Part shown: positions 39,015-47,940 of the stretch, piece by piece | Numbering within the stretch: position 1 is the stretch's first letter | Layout: each line of letters starts with the position of its first letter | Assembly: GCA_030727405.1 (NCBI GenBank) | Contig: JANRBR010000028.1 | Span: forward strand, 71,442 to 135,441 | Direction: 5' to 3' | Source: Crocinitomicaceae bacterium | GTDB lineage: Bacteria > Bacteroidota > Bacteroidia > Flavobacteriales_D > Crocinitomicaceae | Length of the DNA: 64,000 bases | Program-made: the position numbers and the translations under genes | The notes under the pieces: generated by a model | Told to the model about the DNA's origin: nothing | Databases searched by the model: none | The model's input: the letters and a program-made list of their open reading frames with translations, nothing else

Positions 39015-41765
39015 TTAAAATTGAATTGCAAGTGAAAGATTAAAGCGGAATCCACCACCAAACATAACGGTAGCTGATTTCGCATCGAAGTTATTGTAAA
39101 TGTCATTTGCATTGTTCGTTGCATCTGAAATGTACATGTGATTTAAAGCATTTGTAATGGATCCGGTAGTGAGTAGTGAGAAAGACTTAAATGGAATTTT
39201 ATAACCAGCAAAAATGTTCACTAACGAATACGAAGGCATTTTCCAAGAATCACGACCACCGTTTACACCTTGTAAACTAAATGGATCGAAATTCGCGAAA
39301 TTGCGATCAAAGAACTGCCATTGAATTTTAACGTAAAGGTTTTTGATTGGCTCATAGCGCAAGGATGCAGCAAGAGCAGTTTGAGCAGCGTCACCTACGT
39401 GTACACCTTTGGCATCAAAACTAAACTCCAGTGAATCGTATTGAGGAATGAAAACCGTTTTTGATGAATTCCAGTACCATTGTCCGATGGAAAGCATGAC
39501 ATCTCCAGAGAGCTTCTTATTGATTTTAAAGGCAGCATCAAATTCTCCTCCGAGGTGCACAGCATCCATTCCATTGATGTTTACTCGAATGAATTCAGTT
39601 GGATCATTTGGGTCAGGAACTGCCACACCATAAGGGAAAGGCTTATTCTTCCAATTCGTAGCATAGGCATTGACATTGAAACCAAAGTTCTCTGTTGCGA
39701 AATTATATCCACCTTCAACCGATAAGATCTTTTCATTTACGATCTCACCAAAAAACGAATTGGTATTGTTGTCGATGACGTTGGAAAATTGAGGAGTTCG
39801 ATTGAGGTAACCCACATTAATATAGGTTGTGGCATTTTTTTGAACCTTATAGCTCACACCGGATTTGAAGGTAAATCCAGGGAGAAATTTCCAATCTGTC
39901 GCGTAATATTTTAAATCTTTGTTACTTGCGTCGTAGGTAATACCTTCATAGCTGATCGTATCCGTTGCACCAATTCTTAACACCGTATCGCCTAAATCCA
40001 AGACGCGTTTTTGAAAGCGATCCACCCCTTTGTAGCCATTTAGTATACCCGATAAGTTAACGAAATAGGAAAGTTTTTTTCCGGTGTATTCCATTTGTCC
40101 GAATGCGCCAGACCATTGTACGATGCCATCTCGGTCTGCGTTAAATGCATTTTTGGCTATTTTGTCACCGACTCTTTGCATAGGATCGGCATCGTTTTTA
40201 TCTGCGGTACTAACAAAGTAATCTCCACCAAGTAGATTGCTTATGATTTGATAATGCGCACCTTGGTAATAACGGAAGTCGATTCCACCTGAGAACTCCA
40301 AGTTTTTATTGTAAGTATAATTGAATTGGCTCAAATATCCGGCCCAGAAGTGATTGTTGACACTTGACAGTATAATTTGACTCGCTTTAATTTGAGTTGG
40401 ATGATAAATAGGATCTGTATTGGGTGTTCCAAAAAGAGAATTTATTTTATTTTCTTGGATAACTAAGTCCCAGTTGATTAATCCAGAAGAATCTCTTAAT
40501 AGAGCCGAAGAATTAAAGATGCTTGTACCACCACCTCGACCAATAGAAACATAGGCGATGTTGGAGATGGATAGTTTGTCGTTAACCGTCCAGAAATCTT
40601 TTAAGGTAAATTGTGGTTTGGAATAATAATTCAAGCGTTCGTTAAGCACTTCTCTTTTACCAGAAATCGAATCTGTTTCATATCCCCAATGTTGGTTGAA
40701 GCGTATACCCATGTTCGAAAAGATCATGTTCGTGTCAATCGCTGCTCCAAGGTTCCGCGCAGTTGATTCATTGAAGTATTGAATGGCTTGAGTGTAGGAG
40801 CGTTGACCATGTTGTTGTGGTGCTGCAAACGCAGAAAATGTCGTTAGGTGTTTGTTTAGTTTTTTTGAAACCTTTATGTAGCCAAATTTCCCCTCGCTTT
40901 GGGTGCCATAAACCCAACCAGTTGCTTGTTTGTAAGACGCTGAAAAGGTCAAGCCCCAACCAGATTTAGTCATACCAGTATTATAGGAAAGGGTAGAGCG
41001 AAGTAGGTTTCCTGTTCCGTATTCTTGACGAAACGTCCCGCCTGGTTTGTTTGAAACGCCTTGAGTAATGATGTTGATTGTTCCACCAATGGAAGGCATG
41101 GCGATTTTTGTCGCACCTAAGCCACGTTGAACTTGCATTTGTGCAGTAATCGCATCTAATCCAAACCAATTGGACCAATACACCGCTCCATTTTCCATGT
41201 CGTTCACTGGAACTCCATCAATCATAACACCTACATTTCGCTGATCGAATCCTCGGACATTAATGCGCGCATCTCCATCACCACCACCTTGTTGAGTAGC
41301 ATAGACACCCGGTGTACCATTTAGTAACATAGGTAAATCCCTTGATCCTAATTCTTCCGTAATTTTTTGAAGTGGAATTTTTGTTACGGCAACAGGGACA
41401 TTTTGCGAACCAGCTAAATTTCCGATGACTTTAATTTCTCTATATTCTTGGCTTGCACCTATAAAGAAATTACAGACAATAAATGGTTTATCCACATCGA
41501 TTTTTTGCGTCAATGAATCAAATCCCATCATTTTAAACGTGATGGTATAAGCGCCATAAGAAACATTCGGCATTTCGTAAATACCTTGAGAATTGGACAA
41601 TGCTCGTTCAACCACAGAGCCAGAAGCATTGTAAAGCGTGATTTTTGCCCCACTTAACAATTGATTGGTAGCATTCTCACTAACTTCTCCAGTGATCTTT
41701 GCAAATGTTTGACCGAAACTCCATGCGGACAAACAAAGGATAAAAAGGGTGAAAAGATGTTTCAT
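39015..41765 (-). CDS. TonB-dependent receptor with carboxypeptidase-like N-terminal domain
   Basis: GAKITLYNASGSVVERALSNSQGIYEMPNV; plug LPMLLNGTPGVYATQQGGGDGDARINVRGFDQRNVGVMIDGVPVNDMENGAVYWSNW; large beta-barrel. Confidence 0.93.
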   Translation of the reverse strand: MKHLFTLFILCLSAWSFGQTFAKITGEVSENATNQLLSGAKITLYNASGSVVERALSNSQGIYEMPNVSYGAYTITFKMMGFDSLTQKIDVDKPFIVCNFFIGASQEYREIKVIGNLAGSQNVPVAVTKIPLQKITEELGSRDLPMLLNGTPGVYATQQGGGDGDARINVRGFDQRNVGVMIDGVPVNDMENGAVYWSNWFGLDAITAQMQVQRGLGATKIAMPSIGGTINIITQGVSNKPGGTFRQEYGTGNLLRSTLSYNTGMTKSGWGLTFSASYKQATGWVYGTQSEGKFGYIKVSKKLNKHLTTFSAFAAPQQHGQRSYTQAIQYFNESTARNLGAAIDTNMIFSNMGIRFNQHWGYETDSISGKREVLNERLNYYSKPQFTLKDFWTVNDKLSISNIAYVSIGRGGGTSIFNSSALLRDSSGLINWDLVIQENKINSLFGTPNTDPIYHPTQIKASQIILSSVNNHFWAGYLSQFNYTYNKNLEFSGGIDFRYYQGAHYQIISNLLGGDYFVSTADKNDADPMQRVGDKIAKNAFNADRDGIVQWSGAFGQMEYTGKKLSYFVNLSGILNGYKGVDRFQKRVLDLGDTVLRIGATDTISYEGITYDASNKDLKYYATDWKFLPGFTFKSGVSYKVQKNATTYINVGYLNRTPQFSNVIDNNTNSFFGEIVNEKILSVEGGYNFATENFGFNVNAYATNWKNKPFPYGVAVPDPNDPTEFIRVNINGMDAVHLGGEFDAAFKINKKLSGDVMLSIGQWYWNSSKTVFIPQYDSLEFSFDAKGVHVGDAAQTALAASLRYEPIKNLYVKIQWQFFDRNFANFDPFSLQGVNGGRDSWKMPSYSLVNIFAGYKIPFKSFSLLTTGSITNALNHMYISDATNNANDIYNNFDAKSATVMFGGGFRFNLSLAIQF

Positions 41766-41792
41766 CTGAATGACAGGTATTGCTAACCCGAC

Positions 41793-42851
41793 TTATTTCA
41801 AGATTACTTTTCGGATGATTTGTTGTCCGTTTGCGTCAGTCATACGAATCATGTAAACACCTTTGAAATCACTCAAATCTAAGGTGATTAAGGTTTTCGC
41901 ATTCGTGTTAGACAAAACATAAACTTGTTGTCCTAAAGAATTTAATACTTGAACTTTACGGATGTTTCCTTTGCTTCTGATGTTCACGATTCCATTACTA
42001 GGATTCGGATAAACATTCAAACTGATTTCCTCTGGTTCAGAAACAGAAACAGGATTACACGAACAATCATGTACACCTAAAGAAGCCCAGTTACCGTCTA
42101 AAATTGGATTTCCACTTGTTCCAAAAAGTGTGTCGCCATTAGCATCTAAACGAACAATCACAGGTGGAATGGTATCGTATTCTAACAATGGATCAAAAAA
42201 TGAAGGATTAGCGGTTGCTCCTTTAACTACGGTAGCTTTTCGAATCATGGAATGGTCTTTTGTTACCAAAACACCCAATCCCGTGCTGTAAGGAAATTGA
42301 GTTGACCATGCGCCATCGTTTCCAGAGGAAGTCCCCGTTTCATTCGCTGGGTTCTCTCCGATTTTCCCAAATAAATCAACAATAACAAATCCAGGAACAT
42401 TCGTGGCATTTATTAACGTGGTAGCTGTAGTTGGCAAGGTGCCTTTCGCTAACATTAATGCATCGTTTCCATTCCAATAAAAGGAATTTGACGTATTGTA
42501 TACCGGGCAATAAAATCCATCTGCTCTTGCTTGAAGAGAATCCCAAACAGGTGCTTCTTGTCCTGTTCCATTTGGATCTTGTTTGTCCAAAACAGCAACA
42601 TATACATCATGTGCAGCAACAATACCACTCAATTGAATAGAATTTGCAACAGTGGCAGTCGTTGCTCCGTTTGAATAACGAGAAACAAAATAACCACTTA
42701 AATTAATTGGACTTGCCGTTGGATTGTAAATTTCGATTGCCTTGTTATTTGACCAACCTTCAACGTATTCAGAAATAAACAATTGCGAACAGTTTTGAGC
42801 ATTCGCAGTAATTGCTAAGACACTGGTGATTAAAAGTACGAGTTTTTTCAT
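41793..42851 (-). CDS. Lamin-tail-domain secreted protein with T9SS sorting domain
   Basis: CSQLFISEYVEGWSNNKAIEIYNPTASPINLSGYFVSRYSNGA; C-terminal VYPNPSNGIVNIRSKGNIRKVQVLNSLGQQVY...GVYMIRMTDANGQQIIRKVILK. Confidence 0.9.
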   Translation of the reverse strand: MKKLVLLITSVLAITANAQNCSQLFISEYVEGWSNNKAIEIYNPTASPINLSGYFVSRYSNGATTATVANSIQLSGIVAAHDVYVAVLDKQDPNGTGQEAPVWDSLQARADGFYCPVYNTSNSFYWNGNDALMLAKGTLPTTATTLINATNVPGFVIVDLFGKIGENPANETGTSSGNDGAWSTQFPYSTGLGVLVTKDHSMIRKATVVKGATANPSFFDPLLEYDTIPPVIVRLDANGDTLFGTSGNPILDGNWASLGVHDCSCNPVSVSEPEEISLNVYPNPSNGIVNIRSKGNIRKVQVLNSLGQQVYVLSNTNAKTLITLDLSDFKGVYMIRMTDANGQQIIRKVILK

Positions 42852-43093
42852 TTCCAATAAATCCAAAAAATTTATAAAACCTTGTTTAATAAGGCGTTAT
42901 AAATTAAGATCTTTTTGCATGGTTTCAGCGCTTTAGCTTCAAGGATATCACACAAAAAGTTAGAACAAATTTAAGCGTTTTTTTCAAAAAAATAAACTTT
43001 TTACGTTAATCTTTCATGAAATCCACGTTAGCTCCTTGTCCTTATTGTTTAATCCACGGACATTCCTTAAATTCGGGCTTCAAAATAATTTCT

Positions 43094-45253
43094 ATGAACA
43101 AGTTACTCTTTTTCTATTTTACCATTTGTACGTCACTACTTTTCGCTCAGGACCTCTCTGTGGAACGCATCTGGAAAAATTATGAATTCAGTCCAAAACG
43201 CGCCGAAGGCTACAAGTCTATGAACGATGGAGAATATTACACCGTCGTAAAAGGTGGTAATTCCATTTATAAATTTAGTCTAAATGATGTCAATGACAAA
43301 GGTTCCATCGTGCTCAATGGTGATAAGCTAATTGTTGATGGAGTAAAGATAGAATTTGATGATTATGAATTTAATTCGGATGAAAGTAAAATTCTTTTGC
43401 TGACGAATGTCGCGCCAATCTACCGACATAGTTATCAAGCAGTTTATTACCTCTTCGATCTTTCAACTCAAAAAGTAACGCCCTTAGATACGGAGCATTC
43501 ACCTCAAACGTTGGCAGAATATTCACCTGATGGAACGAAAGTTTCCTTTATTCATGGAAATGATTTGTTCGTGAAAACAATTGCTAGTGGAAAAGTGGAA
43601 AAAATTACACAGGACGGCAAGCGAAATAAAATCATTAATGGAACTACGGATTGGGTTTATGAAGAGGAATTTGCGATAACGAAGGCTTATGGCTGGTCTC
43701 CAGATAGTAAATACATTGCTTATTTGCGTTTCGATGAAAAATCCGTTCCTGAATACAACATGGATTTTTACGGGGCATTATACCCAGAACAATACACCTT
43801 TAAATATCCAAAGGCTGGAGAAGTGAATAGTATTGTAACTGCTCACTTAGTGTCTTTAGATAATAAGAAAACACAGGCGATTGACTTGGGGACCTATGAA
43901 TACATTCCAAGGTTAAATTGGTCGACTAAATCAAATCAATTGATCATTCAAACCATGAATCGCCATCAAAATGAATTGAAATATTGGCTGGTTGATGTGG
44001 TAAAAGGCAAAGCATCAAGCAAGAATTTTTTCACGGAAAAGTCCAAAACGTATGTGGACATTGATGATAACCTTTTAATTCTGAAAGATGGTGAATCCAT
44101 TCTTCGTACAAGTGAAGAAAATGGTTACCGTCATATTTTTCAATTGAACTTTGATGGAAGTACCAAGCAAATAACAAATGGACCCTGGGATGTCATCGAT
44201 TTTATTGGTTTTGATGAAAACACGCAGCAGATCTATTTTAGTTCAGCCGAAAGAGGGGCCATCAATAAATCGATTTATGCCATTCAATTGAATGGTTTAA
44301 ATAAGAGAGAACTCACATCAACGGTTGGTTACAACAATGCAGAATTTCTGAATGGAATGAAGTATTTCATTCATACGTATTCCAATGCCAATCAAGCGCC
44401 TGTATATTCATTATGTAAAAGTGATGGTTCAGTGGTACGTGTTTTAGAGTCCAACCAAGTATTGATGGATAAACTGAAAAAAGAGCGCTTATCTACAAAG
44501 CAATTCATGGAAATCAATGCGAATGGAATCAAACTGAATGCTTCCATAATTCTTCCTGTTGGATTTGATCCAGCGAAGAAATACCCAATGTACGTTAATG
44601 TTTATGGTGGACCTGGACACAACGAAGTATTGAATTCCTGGGATGGAAATGATTATTTTTTCCATCAATTATTGGCTCAAAAGGGATACATTGTTTTCCA
44701 AGTGGATCCAAGAGGAACGATGTATCAAGGGGCTGAATTTAAAAAATCAACCTATTTGCAATTGGGTAAATTGGAGATCGAAGACGTGATGAATGCAGTG
44801 AAAGAATATTCAAAAAACACTTACGTGGATGCAAGTCGTGTAGGAATTATGGGTTGGAGTTATGGTGGATTCATGGCTTCTTTGGGCATTACAAAAGGGG
44901 CGGATGTCTTTAAAATGGCGATTGCTGTAGCTCCGGTAACCAATTGGAGGTATTACGACAACATCTACACAGAGCGCTTTATGCGCACTCCGCAAGAGAA
45001 CGCCGACGGTTACGATCGAAATTCCCCGATTAATTTCGTCGATAATATCCAGGGGAAGTACCTATTGATTCATGGCTCAGCTGATGACAATGTGCATTTT
45101 CAAAATACGATGGAGATGACCACTTCGCTAGTGAAGGCCAATAAGCAATTTGAATTATTCGTTTATCCAGATAAAAACCATGGTATTTATGGTGGAAATA
45201 CACGAAACCATTTGTTTCAAATGATGTTAAAATTCATTGAAGCGAATTTATAG
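43094..45253 (+). CDS. Dipeptidyl peptidase IV (S9 family prolyl oligopeptidase)
   Basis: Signal peptide MNKLLFFYFTICTSLLFAQ; GIMGWSYGGFMAS nucleophile motif; HGSADDNVHFQN; PDKNHGIYGG. Confidence 0.93.
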   Translation: MNKLLFFYFTICTSLLFAQDLSVERIWKNYEFSPKRAEGYKSMNDGEYYTVVKGGNSIYKFSLNDVNDKGSIVLNGDKLIVDGVKIEFDDYEFNSDESKILLLTNVAPIYRHSYQAVYYLFDLSTQKVTPLDTEHSPQTLAEYSPDGTKVSFIHGNDLFVKTIASGKVEKITQDGKRNKIINGTTDWVYEEEFAITKAYGWSPDSKYIAYLRFDEKSVPEYNMDFYGALYPEQYTFKYPKAGEVNSIVTAHLVSLDNKKTQAIDLGTYEYIPRLNWSTKSNQLIIQTMNRHQNELKYWLVDVVKGKASSKNFFTEKSKTYVDIDDNLLILKDGESILRTSEENGYRHIFQLNFDGSTKQITNGPWDVIDFIGFDENTQQIYFSSAERGAINKSIYAIQLNGLNKRELTSTVGYNNAEFLNGMKYFIHTYSNANQAPVYSLCKSDGSVVRVLESNQVLMDKLKKERLSTKQFMEINANGIKLNASIILPVGFDPAKKYPMYVNVYGGPGHNEVLNSWDGNDYFFHQLLAQKGYIVFQVDPRGTMYQGAEFKKSTYLQLGKLEIEDVMNAVKEYSKNTYVDASRVGIMGWSYGGFMASLGITKGADVFKMAIAVAPVTNWRYYDNIYTERFMRTPQENADGYDRNSPINFVDNIQGKYLLIHGSADDNVHFQNTMEMTTSLVKANKQFELFVYPDKNHGIYGGNTRNHLFQMMLKFIEANL

Positions 45254-45370
45254 TGTCAAGCCATTTTGAGAATAAATTGTGATTATTTTCCAAAGGACAA
45301 TTGGAGTTCAATGTTTCTTTTGTAATTTAGGGCAAAACTTTTAAACCAATCAAATATTTCGTCAGAAAAA

Positions 45371-46657
45371 ATGAGTGAACTAGCCAAAATTGAACTTGAT
45401 GGGAAGGTGTATGAGCTTCCAATCATAACAGGTACCGAAAACGAAAAAGCAATCGATATTTCCAAGTTGAGAGATATGACTGGTTATGTGACTTTGGATA
45501 CCGGATATAAAAATACAGGTGCCACAAAAAGCGCTATTACGTTCTTGGACGGAGAAGAGGGGATACTTCATTACAGAGGATATTCAATTGAACAATTAGC
45601 GGAGAAAGCTTCGTTCATTGAAGTTGCATATCTTCTCATTTATGGAAATCTTCCTACACAAAGTGAATTAGATCAATTTGAAGATAGCATCAAGAAACAT
45701 ACCCTGGTTCATGAGGACATGAAGCAATTTTTTGAAGCTTATCCTTCGAAAGCCCATCCAATGGGGGTGCTTTCTTCCATGATTGCTTCTTTGGCAACAT
45801 TCTATCCAGAATCCTTGGATCCAAACAGAAGCAAGGAATCGAAGAATTTAACAATTCACCGTTTGATCGCGAAATTGCCAACATTAGCGGCTTGGGCTTA
45901 CAAGAATTCCATTCGTCATCCATTCATGTATCCAAAAAATGAATACGACTATTGCAAGAATTTCTTGTATATGATGTTTGCCATGCCAACAGAGGATTAC
46001 AAAGTTGATCCTGTTATAGTTAGTGCATTGAATACCTTGTTAATTCTTCATGCAGACCACGAACAAAACTGTTCGACATCAACCGTTCGCATCGTAGGCT
46101 CTTCAAATTCAAATTTATACTCAACTGTTTCTGCTGGCATTTCAGCACTTTGGGGTCCTCTACATGGTGGAGCAAACCAAGAAGTAATCGAAATGTTGGA
46201 GCAAATCCACAACGATGGTGGAAATGTCGATAAATGGGTGTTAAAAGCGAAGGATAAAGAAGATCCATTCCGTTTAATGGGCTTCGGACACCGCGTTTAC
46301 AAAAACTTCGATCCACGAGCGAAAATCATTAAAAAAGCATGCGACGATGTATTGGAAAGATTAGGTGTGAATGATCCATTATTGGATATCGCGAAAAAAT
46401 TAGAGAAAGTTGCTTTGGAGGACGAATACTTCAAAGCTAGAAACCTATATCCAAATGTCGATTTCTATTCTGGAATAATTTACAAGGCATTAGGAATTCC
46501 TTCAGAAATGTTCACCGTGATGTTCGCTTTAGGACGTCTTCCAGGATGGATTGCTCAGTGGAAAGAAATGACAGAGAACAAAGAACCAATCGGTCGTCCA
46601 CGTCAGATATACATCGGCGAAACGAATCGAGAGTATGTAGACATCTCGAAACGATAA
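45371..46657 (+). CDS. gltA: Citrate synthase
   Basis: LHADHEQNCSTSTVRIVGSS; GPLHGGANQEVIEML; MGFGHRVYKNFDPRAKI. Confidence 0.96.
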   Translation: MSELAKIELDGKVYELPIITGTENEKAIDISKLRDMTGYVTLDTGYKNTGATKSAITFLDGEEGILHYRGYSIEQLAEKASFIEVAYLLIYGNLPTQSELDQFEDSIKKHTLVHEDMKQFFEAYPSKAHPMGVLSSMIASLATFYPESLDPNRSKESKNLTIHRLIAKLPTLAAWAYKNSIRHPFMYPKNEYDYCKNFLYMMFAMPTEDYKVDPVIVSALNTLLILHADHEQNCSTSTVRIVGSSNSNLYSTVSAGISALWGPLHGGANQEVIEMLEQIHNDGGNVDKWVLKAKDKEDPFRLMGFGHRVYKNFDPRAKIIKKACDDVLERLGVNDPLLDIAKKLEKVALEDEYFKARNLYPNVDFYSGIIYKALGIPSEMFTVMFALGRLPGWIAQWKEMTENKEPIGRPRQIYIGETNREYVDISKR

Positions 46658-46663
46658 AACATA

Positions 46664-46700
46664 AAAAAAGCCCCTGACAGATTCGTCAGGGGCTTTTTTT
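46664..46700. terminator. Bidirectional Rho-independent terminator
   Basis: AAAAAAAGCCCCTGAC...GTCAGGGGCTTTTTTT between convergent gltA and the THUMP methyltransferase gene. Confidence 0.88.
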
Positions 46701-46703
46701 ATG

Positions 46704-47900
46704 TTAATTTTCTTCTTGCTCATCAAAAGGAAAATGGGTCCGTTTCGATCCGGCATATGTTTCAAACATGCGGAAGCTACATTCTAAGTCTCCATTGAAC
46801 ACTTTGTGTTTAACGCTCGGACGAAGTCCGATGGATTTTAATCCTTCTTCACTCGAAGTGATGATCCAAGCTTGCGAGTTCGTCATGGTGTGTTTTAACC
46901 AATTCCCGATATTTTCGTATAGTTCATGTGTGTTTGCAGCTAAACGTTCGCCGTATGGCGGATTCGTTAAAATGAAAATGGCTTCATCGTTATCCTTCGT
47001 GTTTTCTTCAAAAGAGCATACTTTCGTCTCAATAAAGCGACCAAAACTCATCTGACGCAAATTGCGGCGTGTTTTCAAAATCATTTCATCCGATAAATCC
47101 GAGCCCATGATTCGACATGGAAGTGAACGGACATTTCTCAGGGCATTGTCGTAGATGTCGTTCCAAACGGTCTCGTCGTAATTTTTTAAATTTTTAAAAG
47201 CGTAATGTTGACGTTCAATGTTGGATGGTATCCCAGCAGCTAACAATGCTGCTTCCATTAGAATCGTTCCCGAGCCACAAAAAGGATCAAGTAGGGTTGT
47301 TTTTCTATCCCATTTGGACAAGCGGATCAAACTTGCTGCTACCACTTCATTTAATGGTGCTTCACCAACGGCCTCACGGTATCCTCGCTGAAAAAGTGGA
47401 ATGCCACTTGTGTTTAATGAGATCGTTACTTCATTTTCTTTAATGTACAAGTCAAATAAAACTTGCGGACGTTTTAATTCAACATCTGGACGGTCATCGA
47501 ATTCATTGCGGAAAGAGTCCACAATGGCATCTTTCACAACTAAATAGGGATATTGGGTATTGTTAAACAAGGTAGAGAATACAGCACCCTTTACAGCAAA
47601 CGTTTTTGTTCCATCAAAAATTTCGGTCCACTTAATTTTCATGGATTTACGGTACAAGTCTTCTTCCGATTTGATGTAGAACTTGTCGAGCTCGACTAAA
47701 ATCGAAATAGCACAACGTGCATATAGATTTAAATAGTATACATCCCTCCAAGTTCCGATAATGCGAACAGCGCGGTTAAGCACCTCTGCTTTAGGGTAAC
47801 CAAGTTCCTCTAATTCTTCCACTAAGGTCTGCTCAAATCCGAACAAACATTTTAAGGTGATTTTCAACTCTTCTTTATTTCCTACGCTCTTCTTTTCCAT
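46704..47900 (-). CDS. THUMP-domain class I SAM-dependent RNA methyltransferase (RlmL-like)
   Basis: LLDPFCGSGTILMEAALLAAGIPSNI; IFILTNPPYGERL; start MEKKSVGNKEEL at 47900. Confidence 0.9.
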   Translation of the reverse strand: MEKKSVGNKEELKITLKCLFGFEQTLVEELEELGYPKAEVLNRAVRIIGTWRDVYYLNLYARCAISILVELDKFYIKSEEDLYRKSMKIKWTEIFDGTKTFAVKGAVFSTLFNNTQYPYLVVKDAIVDSFRNEFDDRPDVELKRPQVLFDLYIKENEVTISLNTSGIPLFQRGYREAVGEAPLNEVVAASLIRLSKWDRKTTLLDPFCGSGTILMEAALLAAGIPSNIERQHYAFKNLKNYDETVWNDIYDNALRNVRSLPCRIMGSDLSDEMILKTRRNLRQMSFGRFIETKVCSFEENTKDNDEAIFILTNPPYGERLAANTHELYENIGNWLKHTMTNSQAWIITSSEEGLKSIGLRPSVKHKVFNGDLECSFRMFETYAGSKRTHFPFDEQEEN

Positions 47901-47940
47901 TTTCTCGTGATAAGGTCTAACTTTGTACAAAAGAACGAAT

